Shown here in pieces: positions 10,853 to 25,800 of a DNA stretch of 64,000 bases (position 1 is its first letter; every line of letters starts with the position of its first letter). The notes beneath the pieces were generated by a model. The model was not told the origin of the DNA. It did no database searches and saw only the letters and a list, made by a program, of their open reading frames with translations. The position numbers and the translations under genes were made by a program. This DNA is from Leptasterias polaris (lineage: Eukaryota > Echinodermata > Asteroidea > Forcipulatida > Asteriidae): positions 2,995,001 through 3,059,000 of the forward strand of contig JAZGTN010000028.1 of NCBI GenBank assembly GCA_037783415.1, given 5' to 3'.

Positions 10853-13800
10853 TCAGCTCTTATATAGCGTAATTCCGAAGAATGATCATTGCGCTTTACA
10901 CTTTATTACCCCTGGTCACTGGGCCATTTATTTCATTCCTAAAACCATCTCAGCTCCCTGGGGAGTATACAGCCTGAGCTGCCAAAGCGCACTAAGCTTA
11001 ATCATTAACAAAAACCATCTCTGCCCACACAGGTACCCATTTTACCCCTGGGTGAAGAGAAGCAATTATAGTTAAGTGTCTTGCTCAAGGACACAAGTGT
11101 CATGACCGGGATTCGAACCCACACCCTGATGACTCGGCCACCACAACTTGAGTCCAATGCTCTTAACCGCTCGGCCACGACACGCCACATTAGATGCGCC
11201 CTTTGCACAATGAAAATGTCTTTGCCCTCTTAAAGATAAAATTCAAGGCCTGCAAAACAGCAACTGTTTTTCCGATTGTTTCTTTTCTTCACAACATTAT
11301 AGCTAAATAAAGATATTAACTAAATCATAATTTAGCCAAAACTCTTTAAAGTCCTCATTTAAACATCATTGTAAACCAGGTTTAGATGCCTGCACCAGAC
11401 TCATCCATCACTTGTTACCCTTAGTTGGAGACAGGGGTGATTGACTTTCTGGAGTGGAGGGCAGCAATGTAATCCCTGTAAGAATTACACCAAGATGACT
11501 ACAAGGGCCCATAGTAAATCAAGATCCCACCAGGACCAAGCTATGTTAAATAGCCTCCACCAACACGCCCTGCCAGGGTGTAGTGAGTAAGCTTCTACCT
11601 TTACCTTGGAACGATTATACAGGAAACGACACTGTGAAGCGTCTAATAATTGTCCATATTGAACAGACCTATCCAATATTGAATTTTGGAACGTCAGTTC
11701 AGTAAATACATGACAAAACGATTTTGGGTTCAACAAGGAAAAATTGACTAGAGCGGGATTTGAACCAACGACTTCCGGATTGACGTGCCGGCGCTCTACC
11801 AACTGAGCTATCTAGCCCTATGATGGCGGTCTCCCTATTTTGTCAATATCTTTGTTCGGGGGGTGCCAGTCAGAAGCCATACAACCGCAAACTGCCGTGT
11901 AGCCAAGGATCACACCCAAGTATACGATACAACCTGGGAAGCGGCAGCCAGGGGATCACCATAAGGGGATGCGACTTTTTATATCAGATATCAAATAATA
12001 AACCACAAGGGAAACTGACTGGGTAAATTTTAAATTTTACATGACAAAACAACGGATGTTCCACCAATCAAATAGTTCATCAATCAAACGACAAGGATCT
12101 ATGTATGTGGTATATAAAACACAATAGTGATAACTTACATCATTGAAGACTTGTGAGATGACATGCTTATCTATAATCGGGACATACTTGGAGCGTTGTT
12201 TGACGGCAGTCTTACCCAGAGCATCATATATAGTCAGCTTACGAGCCTTGAGACCATGCTTCTGTAACCAACGCTTGGACGACATTGTCTTTGGACTGAA
12301 AAGAGAAATCAGATTTTACTCATACTATCATGGAAAAAACAAAACAGATTGTAGCATTAATGTCTGATCGAAACTGTTTCAAATTCTGGCATTTAGCTGA
12401 GAGAGTTTGCACCGCTCAAATAATAATAATACTAATGAGAAAATAGAACTAGCTGTTGCAAACTGCTTACAAACTAATCGGACGTTTCGACCCTAGCAGA
12501 GACTTTCTCGAAGGCTAAACGATGATGAAACCATGATAAAAAGATGATGAGAAAGACTCTGCTACGGTTAAAACATCAGACAATTAACTATTTTTTGAAA
12601 TAATAATACTAACTAGTTCTTATATAGCACATTTTAAAATTGTTTCAATGCGATTTCCATTCTGGTTATTTAGCCAATAACATTTCTGTAATCTTTCTCA
12701 GCTCCCTGGGAAGTATACAGCCCCAATGTTTTTCAGACACAAGGTACTCATATATACCCTTGGATGAAAAGAAACAATTAAAGTATCTTGCTCAAGAACG
12801 CAAGTGTCACGACAGGGATTCAAACCCACAAACTGATTTAATAGAAGTAAATCACTAGGAAAATGGAATATTAATTTGTTATTGCCCTTACACCAATGTG
12901 TATGAAGCACTGTACACTTATTTCTAATCTATTAAATTGTTGCGGTGCCCGCAGATCTAAATATAGGGTTCATGTTTTCCTCTAGCCACTGAGCTAGCAC
13001 AGTGGTCTTTTGGTAAGACATCTGTTCTAGCATGGCAAAGGTTGTGGGTTCGAATCCCACAAAAATGATATGCCTGTAACTTTTTTCACAGAATTTGAGA
13101 AAGTACTAGCTAAGTATATAGTGTTGAAATCAGTGTAAGGGAAAACAACCAACAATAATATTCCACACACTGATGACTTGACCACCAGAACTTCTTTCTG
13201 CTTTATCCTTTCAGGTATCGAACTTAATTGAATGCTGTTGTCATGTCATTTTAACTTACTCAAGAAGTTTCTTCTTTTGGGGTGTTTTTGCCTTCTGCGA
13301 TTCCTTTTCCATACCTGTTGGTAAACAATAAAGAAATTGTTCATGTATTATTTGTACATTTCCAACTAAAAGTCTCCAAATGTGAGCTGTGACCTACTTT
13401 TGATATAATTATGAAAACTTTAGTAAAATGAATATAATATTAACCAGTTATAACCGGTTGAAAAGTATTATGCATGCACAACTTGTTTCGACACATGACC
13501 GAAAGTCGGGCAAACCCGTTTTTGTATACATTGTACACTCGGAAATACCACAACTTTAATACGCCTGGATATTCTATTGTGTAGCAATCACAGTGCATGC
13601 ACTCACATTGAAATGCTTCATTTCTCTGTAAAAAATGGACAAAGGGCGCTGGAATTCGTGCTTAAAGTCTCCCTTTTTCCAGGGGTTATTGTGAAGACAC
13701 CAATTTCACCTTTGTCCCTTTGTTGCAAAAACGAGGATTATGAAAGATCGAAAGGCCGCCACCATTGTCTATCAATGTATTCGTTAGCAAGTCTGAATTG

Positions 13801-16800
13801 TCTGAGATTTTAGCAAAAAATGGCCGATTATCGGGCATAGCTTATGGCCAAGGGTTTTGCGATTCCCAGCTTCGCTCTACAAACACCATGCTCCTTAACA
13901 TCCCTCGTTCTAAACACACTTGAGGAGACAGTTCCTTTTCACATGCTGGACCATCTCTTTGGAATGCCTCTCCACTGAACCTCAGACTAGTAGACACTCT
14001 ATCCAGCTTCAAAACTAACTTGAAAACTCACTTGAAGCTTTAAGTATCGTCATTAGCAGAGTTCCTTTTCTATGCGCCAGGAGTGTCTTTCTGACAGACA
14101 GGTGCACTACAAATGTCCATCATTATTATTAAATTTTCTCAAACGAAAAAAATCCCAAAATCTGGTGCATTATATTGTCTTTACTTTATTCAGTCATGAA
14201 TTCATTGTGAAAACGATATTCTCCAAAACAAATTAATCCTGTCCCTGTGCACAGACACATTTCAGAAATCGAGGCTCAAAGTGGTTAAAATGAAATTGCT
14301 TGTTGTCGTTTTTCTTACCATTGAGTGCAAAATTGAATCTCTGTTGTTGCTTTTGAAGCATACTCCTAGTCTCTGGAACAACCCAGCCATCCAGACTTCC
14401 TTTCAATCTTAGCCAACTAGTCTTATTGTGATCTGAAGGAAACAAAGTACAGTAGTAACACCATTAGATATAAGATGATCAACTTGTAAAATGTCTTGTA
14501 AGATTGTCTAATCCTCCAGGTTGCAATGGGAAACATTTGGAAAGTAAAATATCATCATTAGATAATAAGATGCTGAATTTGTTTCTGAAAATGAAAGTGT
14601 GACATGTCGATGGTGTCGTGTCCAAATAGTCAAACACACTGGACTCAAGCTTTGGTGATTCTGATCAGCAGAGTGTGGGTTCGAGTCCCGGTCTTGACAC
14701 TTGTGTCCTTAAGCAAGACACTGTAACCATTGTTTCTGTGTCCTTCTGATGGAACGCAAAGCTGTTGGTCTCGTTTGTTGTGTACTGTAATGCATGTTAA
14801 AGAATCCAGTGCACTTATTGTTTAGAGAAGGTGTACCCGATTGTCCTGATATGGTTGGCCTCAGCTTACAAGTACCCCAAAAATTGTCTCATAATTCAAA
14901 CATAGTATACTTGTCACAATGTTTTGAATTCTGTGGCAAAGGGGCTATATAAAAGACTGATGTTATTATAATTATTATTGTCAGAGTGCTCTTCAAATCC
15001 CCCATTTTGCAATGAAAAATCACCTAAAATGCTGGTCGGTAAAAAACTTACCAAGTAAACCCAACATTCTAACTCTGTATTGAGAGTTATGCAACAGTGA
15101 GAAAAGGACCTGGTATGCAAGGCGCGAATTTAAGAAGAAAATTCACACTACCTCAGGACTTGTTGACCCAAATTTTTTTTATCACCCAACATTTTTTTCA
15201 CAAGACTTGATTCAAAATGAGAAACATGCAAACTGTTTTTATTTGAACAAGCACCAAGAGAAAATTTATCTCATAATGGGTAAGCATACCTTGCTGTACA
15301 ACAGAATTGAAAGATTCGTAAAAGCCTCAACATTTAAACATAATTTCTTTCAGAACTGAGAAGTCTCCCGAATTCCGAATAATCTACTCCGCGGCAGTAG
15401 AATAAAAAGCAAGACAAGTTCTCAAAGAACAAACTCTACCTAGCAAGTAGATATACACATGGTGTTACCGCAAACCAAATATACATTGATACCTCACCAG
15501 GCAATGCCTCAAATCCCATATCATTTCTTTCATTTTACAGTGAGATTGTTATTCAAATGAAAAACACAAAACCACCGGAGTTGTCCAAATGTGAGTTTAC
15601 TGGCCCAATGCAAAAATCACTAGCCTCTGCCCTGCAGGCCAGTGGTAGTTTGAGCCCCTTGGTATGTCTATTGTCACAAATATTCCCAGGTTGCCAATAA
15701 CATTTCATGTGAAGTTTGTTGTGAAAATTAATACTCAAGTGTCAAAGGGGATAAAAGATACAGTAATTCCATGAATTGAGTTTCAAAATGGTAGTGTTTT
15801 TTATTACTCTTGACTTACATGTTACATTTGGTTTATTTTTCCTGGCGTTTGCCGAGATTGGACGTGGTGGATAGGTGGACGTTCTTGACCTTGGTTTACA
15901 TCGCTCATGAGTAGTTGAACTCATACTCAGTGATGACATCGGACGACGCCCAGATGGGGTGTGAAATCCGTGAGCACTCATTGGTCTGGTGATACGCGGA
16001 GGGGCGGGGCTTACCGAATCACGGCTTAAGATCTGAGAGGCGGAGCGTAGACCCGCTGCTGATGAAGGACGCTTACTGTGAATAAAATATCAAATTTGAT
16101 GGTAATTACACAGTGAATGTCAAGTGATTACAGTATAGCAGAGTATGTGTGTAATTTAGGTGGTCTTTTTAGCAAAGTCAAAGAAAGACATTATAAAGAG
16201 ACAGAGTTTAACAGAGAAACAAGCAGATCATATTTAACCGAAACATAATAATAATAACACAACATTGGAGTCTTGTCATATAAGGTGCTCAAAGTGCCTG
16301 AACAAAGAGAAACACTTTTTAAGACAGGTTTTTTTAAAAAGTTGTTAATGAATTATGAGAGCCATTTATGTAGCACCTTTTACAAGGTGCTGAGGCACAC
16401 TACTCGGCAGCCACTGCCAGAAACACCGTGGTAAACTTCCTTCTCTTAGCAATAAGTGTAACCGAGTTCTTTTATGAAGGAAGCCGAGGCAATACTGGTT
16501 AAAGTGTCTTGCTTAAGCAAACAAGTGTCAAGACCGGAACTCGAACCTACACTCTGCAGATCAGAAATGCCAACACTTGAGTCCATGTGCTTTACAACAA
16601 TGCCGCTACACACGAACATGACAAATGCAGAAAATCCCCAATAACAAGGGTTTTAGTGTTCATAATCCTTTTGATCTGATAAGTTTGGAAAATAAACTTT
16701 ATGACTGGGGTTTTATACCTCTTACTCAAGGAAGCTTTAGATGACAAACTTTCAAAAAGTATAACATACATACATACATACATATAGGCATTTTTATAGC

Positions 16801-19800
16801 GCCCCACAAAGATCGGAGCGCTTTACAAAAGCTGACAAAATATTTTCGATACAAACAAACAATGCAATGATACAGACACACAAACTATATAAGCAAAATA
16901 ACATTATGGCCTGATTAAACAAATAAATGGGTTTTGAGTCTATTTTTGAAAAGCTGAAGTGTGTTAGCTTCCTGGATGTTACGGGGAAGGGAATTCCACA
17001 GCCGGGGAGCAGCGGCTTGAAAGGCACAATCTCCGGTACGAGACTTAGTTTTGGGGTTATGTAGACGTGTTTTGTCAAATGATGAGCGAGTGGCATAGAC
17101 AGATGTGTTGAAAGAGATGAGTTCTTGGAGATATGAAGGTGCCATAGAGTTGATACATTTGCATACAATTACAAGAAGTTTGAAATTTATGCGTGCTCGA
17201 ATTGGTAGCCAATGAGGGCGACGTAACAACGGTGCGCTCGGATGGTCACGAGCAACAAGAACAAATTTTCTGACAAATTGTTGATATTTATATGTTCCAG
17301 TAAGCGGCTTGCCGCTGCCATTTCCACATCTATATGCAAACAGTTTACAATCATTCTTGATTGAAACTCTATTTAACCTTTATAAGAGAGGTATAGTCAA
17401 ACTAATTATCCTTTTAAAATCCCGATTCAATTTATTACATTTAATCCCTGAATCAACGGCATGTGGAAGCTGCTGCTTATTTCAGGATTCGAACCGGCCT
17501 CTTGACACTGAGCTCGCTCAGCAGTGGCTAGTGGTTAAAGTATCAAATCTAGAATGCAGGGGTCGTGGGTTAGAATCCCACGTGAGCAGTATGCCTTTAC
17601 CGCCTCCGCAGGACTAAAAAATCTTTGTTTATAGTGTTAATCACACCTCAAGGTATGGTATAACCAAAAATACCAATCTATCTTACCTGATTCCGTGATC
17701 ACGTCCACAACCAACATCATCACTCCTAGAGTTGCCCCAGTCCAACAAGGCACACTGAGCTCTCAAGTCAGCCAACTTCTTTATATCATCCTGCCCTTTC
17801 TTCATCTCCTCCTTCAGTAACCTCACATCTTCACTCTCATACGGCTGCGGGCCGGCAGACTCCGGTGCCACTCCTAAGAGATCGTCTGAGTAGTAGTGAT
17901 AGCGCCCTCCAGAGTCCGCCGCAAGATGCGCAAGGAAGTCATTGGCCTCGCGGTCGTTGCAGTTGAATGAGATGGTGTGAATTGGAATAGCTTTCTGTAA
18001 CTGAACTTGGGCTAAGATGGTTTTCGGCGGCTGCAAAAGACAAAATGGAATGAAAAGAGTTATTTATTTTATTATTTTTTCTATTTTGAGATGATCTCAA
18101 AGGTAGAGCACAAATACATTGCAGTAACCTTGTAGTTAGACTGTAAAGCACCATAGTAGATGGAGGTTGGTCTACCAGATGTGACTATACTTCCATTGCA
18201 GAGGGTATTGAACAACACAGCAAGAGTTCTGGGCCATGTCAGAGAGTATGAACATAACCCCAACTCTCATGTCCCTCCACTGGCTTCCAGTCCAATAGAG
18301 GATTGATTTTAAGATCTTGACTTTAGTATACAAATCAATTCATGACCTAGCACCTGACTACATCAAGGACTTGCTCAAGATAAAACAATGCATGCAATTA
18401 CTCGCTTCGCTCTGGCTCCTCACCAGTCCTGGTTGTTCCAAAGTCTATGACAGTAAGCTATGGTGACTGGGCCTTTTCACAGATTGGACTTTTTCTCTGG
18501 AATAGACTACCCGACTCTATCCAGAACATTGTTTCTTTGGAAACTTTCAAAACAGAGCTGAAGAAACTGCTCTTCACACAATGTTTTCAGTTTTCGCCCG
18601 ATTTTATATATTGCTGTAGCTATGGGTAATGTATACTAGAATGTGTGTTTTATAAATCCATTATTATATTGTATTATTTAAAAAGGTAAAGTTAAGCAAT
18701 ACCTTATCTGAAACACACTCAATGCTCTAGAGGCACCCTAGCTTAAAAGACCTCAGTGCTCTAGAGGCACCCTAGCTTAAAAGACCTCAGTGCTCTAGAG
18801 GCACCCTAGCTTAAAAGACCTCAATGCTCTAGAGGCACCCTAGCTTAAAAGACCTCAATGCTCTAGAGGCACCCTAGCTTAAAAGACCTCAGTGCTCTAG
18901 AGGCACCCTAGCTTAAAAGACCTCAGTGCTCTAGAGGCACCCTAGCTTAAAAGACCTCAATGCTCTAGAGGCACCCTAGCTTAAAAGACCTCAGTGCTCT
19001 AGAGGCACCCTAGCTTAAAAGACCTCAGTGCTCTAGAGGCACCCTAGCTTAAAAGACCTCAATGCTCTAGAGGCACCCTAGCTTAAAAGACCTCAGTGAT
19101 AGTGTACCAAATGGAAAAATTTCTGGAAGGCTAAATGACAACACAACACAACACAACGCAACACAACACACCCCAACAGGTATACTGGTGTAACAGAAGC
19201 AGGCAAGTGGAAAGAGAAAAACAAAGAGGAGCCTGACAGGGGGTGGGGGGGGGGGGGGGGGTTAGGGGAATGGAAAATCTCTAAGACTTGATGCTGTGAC
19301 TAGAGGTAGAGAATCAAATTAATTGAATTGCACAAGATCGACGCAGACAGTCAATCAATTGTGGATGAAACAAGCTTAGTGCCGAGTCCCGGCACAATTC
19401 AAGACTAATCAAACCAATGATCTTGCTTTTCGAATGACTTGACTTACATGATCAGGTCTACCATCAGTCAGCAGATACACAGCCTGTGTGTTGACATCAC
19501 CCAATGCAGCCTTGAGTGCGGCTAATGTGTTAGTGGATCCACTAATGGTCAGGTTTCGGACCCATTGCCATGCACTCTGTAAGCTATTTTCAGTCACTTC
19601 TACCATACGGTCTCTCCAGGATGTACTGCGACTTCCGAATTTAACCAGGTTGAATCGAGACTTGTGACGAAGTTGTTCCTGCAGATGAAGATTTATAAGT
19701 TATCAAAACAAACTGAAGTCAAATTGTTTAAATTCTTGCAATCTCTCAGGTGAGTTCTCTCAAGATTTTTTTTTGAATGAACGTTGTCCAAAAAGACAAA

Positions 19801-22800
19801 ACAAAATTGAACTGAGTGCTAAACCTAACTTTGAAACAAAATTTACAAAGAAGAAAATAGTTTTATAGTAGTACAATGGGATACATAAAGGGCAAAAAAG
19901 TAGCAATAATAACAATAACTAGTTTTCATAAAGCGCTTTGTCTAAAACAGACTCAAAGCGCTATCAATTTTTTTTCAAAACCAGTTTTTGAATAATGAGA
20001 CCCTTTTATGAAACACCTTGTAAGGGTTAACATGGTGCTGCGGCGCATTCAGCAGGCACTGTGGCAAACCCCTTCTTTTGGCGATAAGAGTAGCTGGGTT
20101 TTTTGTGGTTTTTTTGCATAACACACAAAGCAATAATGAAAGAGTCTTGCTTAAGAACACAAGCACATAAAATATCTTGATGAAATCAACGATGAAAGAC
20201 ACGAGGGAAAACATTCTCTAAAGTAATAAGCGATTTGGTAAAATGCTTTTATCCCAAATGTTTCTTTACTAACCTGCATAAGCTTGAAAAGTTTCTCTTT
20301 TACAAGTCCTAGATGATTCTCCATTGAGTTTGATGTATCAATCAGAATATAAACTTCATTCTCAATGATGGTACCGAACAATTCTCTACTACCTTGTTGT
20401 AGCCAGTCAACTCTAAATACAAGAGAAAAGCAAACCCATTTAGAAGGTTACTAAAACTCCAACCAAGTTTCAAACAGTGAAGATGTGTGATCTTCTTTTG
20501 GTATCTATAAATGAATGTCTTTATAATATATTTATCGATTTATTTACTTATTTATTTCATATACCATCCAATAGTGCAAGTTGAATAACCGGATGGTGAC
20601 TAGGAAACAAGACGAAATGTTTGATTTAATTTCATTTATTCTGGTTGTGAAGCCGAGGACCCTCAGAAAAGTGAACTTAATCACTGTACTAGCTATGAAC
20701 CCCATGGAGAGAAGACAAGGAAGGAAGTTTCAGTTTTAGATGTGGGAGGAAAACCCCAGAGATTATTCCAGGGAAAACCAACGCAATCAGGCAGGGACTG
20801 AAAACCCAATCCACATAGTGCCCCCTGGTGGGATTCGAACCGGGGTCCCAGAGGTGGTAGGCAAGGCAAGATATCACTACACCAACCTGACCGCCCAATG
20901 TCCAGTTTTAGATGTGGGAGGAAAACCCCCAATGGGAAGACTCGAGCATTCAGGTAGGGACTGAAAACACAAAGTACATGCAAGGCTCCAGTTCTGAGGT
21001 GGGGTTTGACCTCAGCGATGGCGGCCAATACAAAGGGTCTACAAACAAGTACTAAGGTTATGACCTTGCTGCAGATCTTAATCCCAACCTTAGCTGCTAC
21101 AGCTTACCTTCTCTGAAAGTCTTGTAGGGCAACGTTCATTTTCTTCTCAAAATTACGATGAATATCGGCGGTGACATGAACATGCTTGAGGGAGCCATCC
21201 TTCCAGCTAACATGGCAGAACTTATCACAATACTTGGCGTTCACTAACTTGTTCCTTGTTGCCTAAATGAAGTCAAGAAAAACATAGTAGTTTTTAAACT
21301 TTCTAATATGGGAAATGTTTGTAAATTTAAGTGTGTTTTTTCTGAAAACATTAAGCTTCCAACTACCAAACAAAATTCAGTTGTTATACAAATATTGTTT
21401 ATCCCCAATTTAAAATAAACATCTATTAAATTGTTGCGGTGTGTGTTGCTAAAAATGTAGGATTCAAACTGCCTCTAGCCATCAGGCAAGCTTGATGGTC
21501 TAGTGGTAAGACATCTGCTCTAGCATGGAAAAAGTCGTGGGTTTACATGGTTTAAATCCCATTTGAGTAACATGCCTGTGAATTTTGTTCATAGGACATG
21601 TGAAAGGGCAAAAATTAAATAACATTGTTTATCCCCCGATACAAAAATAATAATAACTAGTTCTTAGTTCTTATATAGCGCATTTCACAATAACGGTCTC
21701 AATGCGCTTTACATTAGTGCCCTGGTCATTGGGCCAATAACATTCCTTTAATCTTTCTCAGCTCCCTGGGGAGTATACAGCCCGGGCTGCCATGATGGCG
21801 CTCCGAAGGCTTTTTCAAACACAATATCAACCTCTACCCTTGCAGGTACCCATTTATACCCCTGGGTGAAGAGAAGCAATTATAGCAAAGTGTCTTGCTC
21901 AAGGACACAAGCGTCATGACCGGGACTCGAACCCACACCCCGATGACTAAACCACCAGAACTTGAATCCGATGCTCTTAACCACTCGGCCATGACACCCT
22001 ACACAAAATAACATAAATTAAATCTTCAAGCTGAACAAAAATAAAAAATCAAAAATCAAAAATTATTTGATTTTCCATGCTACATTTAATCAAGAAACAG
22101 TTACGTAACACTAAAGAGTAGAGGATTCTATTGGAAGAATTTCAAGATGTTCTGGACCATCTTACCGCATCTGTATACTCATCATCTGGTGGTCTCTTAA
22201 CATCTACAACTCCATCACAATGCTTGAAGGCACAGACGCTTAGCGCATCGTATAGATCCATCTTACGAGCTCTCAATCCATGCTTGTATATCCACTCCTT
22301 TGAGCTCATGTATTGCTCACTACGCTCCCCAGTTTCTACTACTTCACCGTTCTGTATGGATTGACGAGCTGTGATAAAAAAAGATAAAAAGTTAGAGAGA
22401 AGGTAAAAAAAAAATGTGTCGTGGTCGAGCGGTCTGGCTTTGCCAGGCCCAGGCTTCGGTGTTGTCAGCAGCAAAGTGTGGGTTCGAGTCCTGTTGATGA
22501 CACTTGTGCCCTTGAGTAAGGCACTTAACCATAATTGCTTCATAAATAATTGAGAAGGCAGTGCATTCTGCTCAACCAGCCAGGCTACCCATGCCTACAT
22601 CCTTATGGACTGTGAAGGGGGTAACCCTGTTCAGCCCCCCCCAGGAGTTGGTGGCAATGTGCCCCTGGTTACAGTTGAATTGGGTTGACAGACTAAATCA
22701 GTTAAGTGTAGCCCTCACCTTGAAGTGGCCGTCTGACCTTGTGTTTTTAGGCAATTTCTCATATAAAAAAATATAATGAAATAAAATAATAAAATGAATA

Positions 22801-25800
22801 AACACTTTCAGACTCTTCTACTGCATCATTCTGTATGAATTGACGTGCTGCGATCAGATAAGCTGTTACCGACAGTCAAAAGGAAAATGTGCTGTTTGCA
22901 CTAGTAATCAAAAACACATTTTTGCATCTTCTTGAAGTTCTTTGCTCTTCTGAGGGTCTACAGGTTTCAATCATGACCCACCAAAAATCGATTTAAAAAA
23001 CGATTTGAAGTAATTTTGTTTTGAATTTTTTTTTATTTCATCTTAGGATGCATGCGGCCTTTCTTTTTACATAAAACAAAGGCATTGTATTGGGGTTAAG
23101 TATTTACACAGATGAACGAAGTTTCTCAGTCAACTGTGAATTGTCTCGTTTGTTTGCATTGATATGAGGATAAACTAAACAAAAAATAAAAATATTTGAT
23201 ACAAAAACTAATTAACTAATAAGTGATTTTATCGGGTCATCTACAGCTAGGCTGCTGACATGTAGGGTTAAGCCCGGTTCATACTTCCTGCGAATGCTTT
23301 GTGCGAAGCTAATGTTTTCGCTGCGAATGTTTCGTGATAGTTGACCACAGCTCAACTCTTGGAAATTGTTCGTTGCGAATTTGTGAAGTCGTATTCGCTT
23401 TGCATTCGCATTCACAGGAAGAATTGATTGGGCTTTAGGTTAGATTGGCTTGATTGTATGGAAAAATCCTCAGCTGTACTTTGGTTAGTTTGGGTTAAAC
23501 ACTCTTTTTATAATAAAAATGTCAAAAAAATAGGCAAAAATTTAATGTGTAGTTATAGCCAAATTTGAATGAATGTGAAAAAAACATTCAAAAGGTCAAG
23601 TGAACGTAAAGTTCAACGCTTAACCTAAGCTTCTTTAATCTGGTAAAAATTTACTCTAATTGTATTTCTTATCAGACATGAACACACTGTTGCTTTGATG
23701 TTAGTCATTACTAATTAATTGAACCTATCGGTAATGTTCATCAAAGTTCTCTACACCATAAAGTCCATCTTTGAATATCTCAAAACTTCCAGGTTAATCA
23801 TACCACTTCACATTGGACTACACCCCCCCCCCCCCCCCCCCCCCCCCGCCCCCCAGTAAAGCTTTTACAACAGCACGACAATCAGATACCTAAAATAAAC
23901 ATTCTCATGAACAATAATTGCCGTCTCATACCAGTATCAACTTTTCCATCAGGAATGGCGTTATCAAGCAACACTTGAACGTCAGACAGTACATGACGAG
24001 CCTCTTCAAGTTCAGTAAACATGGCCACCACGTCCTCCCTGGCGCCGGCCCCTGGGGGTACGCCACCCATTAAGATGTTATTGTCCATGGAGAAGCCACT
24101 CTTACCGCTGACATCAGAATCAAGCTTGTTGAACGCAAACGCATGGAACCTTTAGTGAAAAGAAAATAATTGTTTTATATTCATTTACTTATTTACACAT
24201 CCAAAAGTAAAAGTGTGAATAGGAACCGAGAAGGAAAAAAACTATCCAAAGTATAAGTATAAAAGAATAGGTTGCTTCAAAGTGGTATATTAAAATGATT
24301 AGAGTGTGTGGAGTTAACAAAAGGAAATTTAATTCCCTATGAAAATAGCCCTGTATTCTATGAAAACTCCCTATCTGTAAACAGGGATGAGATTTGACGA
24401 ATGTGACAATTTTGGGAAGGTAGTGCATTCTGCTCTACCAGCCAGGCTCCTAGTGGATGATACCAATGCCTACATCGGCCTACGGACTGTGAAGGGGGGT
24501 AACCCTGTTTCAGCCCCAGGAGTAGGTGGCAATGTGCCCCTGGTGTCAGTTGATTTTGGTCTACAGCCCAAATCAGTTCAGTGTAGCCATCACCTTGAAG
24601 TGGCAATCCGGCTTTGTGATGTTAGGCAATATCTCATCAATTTTTTATTTTTTTTTTTAATAAAACATTCCTGAAAACTGGCTTCTGGGCCTGGGTTTTT
24701 CCTTTATTCTAGAACCGGAACCTCCTATATGTTACAAATGATGAGGTTTACAGGCTCTTTGAGAAACTTTACATTTGGACACAATGTGGACTATTTCTTT
24801 CTCCCTTTGAGAGACTGCTTTACTTCTTTGAAGGAGATTTTGAAAACAATCCTGAAATCGGGAATAATCCTGAGAAGTCACATAATAATAATAATAATAA
24901 TAATAACAGGCATTTATACTGCGCTTTTCCAAAACATGATCAAAGCGCATAACAAAAGAAAAGGATAAATTAAAACAAGCTAGAACAAAACTTAAATCTA
25001 CTATTTAGGAAAGATATAAGTTTTAAGTTTACTCTTAAATGTAACAACACAAGAAGAATCACGGACACTAATTGGGAGACTGTTCCAAAGTTCAGCAGCA
25101 GAGTGTGAGAAGGCGTGTTTGCCATAAGATAATCTGGACTTGTGAGTGTTAAGCCGAGTTCTATCAGAAGAAGAGCGGAGTCCTTGACGGTTGCTTTGGC
25201 AAAGATGAAACATATCAGAGAGATAAGGTGGAGCAATGTCCTTCAAACATTTAAAAACATATAGAAGAGTTTTGAACTGGATGCGTTTCTCCATGGGTAG
25301 CCAGTGTAGTTTAGCGAGTAAGGGGGATCCATGAGCTCTCCAACAGTTAACATGCCTGTTGTAAGTACTTTATGTATCAACAAAATGAATGTGTATTTTT
25401 TTTGTAGGTTTTTATTGTTTTTTCCCTCCTTTACTTTTGGGGTGGGGGTTTCAATTTGAACATGCTTACTCATTAGATCTGAGGAAGCCTTTGAATTATA
25501 ATCACCCACATTGTGACAAAATTTAGCTTGGTTTATTGGGTTTTTGATTTTTTTTTTAGTTTTTGTTTTTGTTTTTTTTGGGGGGGGGGGGCGGTATGTT
25601 AACAATGTGTAAGTCATTCAATGTAAGTAGGCTTTTAAAATCTAAATCACCCAAATCCTTTTGGGTGAATACACATCAGTAACACATCATACACTTCAGT
25701 AAGTAATTTTGTGAGAATTGTATTATTTTTGTTTGGCAAAAAATCATTTCAAAAAGACCAATACTAGAATAGCAATTCAAACCATCATTGACACTATAAA

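Noticed and set aside
11750..11819. tRNA gene
   Set aside because: A and B boxes are good, but the anticodon stem is weak, U33 is missing and the unit lies inside a repeated family with a second copy.
14914..15120. Small open frame in VWA3 intron 13
   Set aside because: Overlaps the tail of a SINE, and no conserved motif is visible.
18723..19096. CRISPR-like array of 34-bp repeats
   Set aside because: Units are directly adjacent with no unique spacers, and the host is an animal genome.
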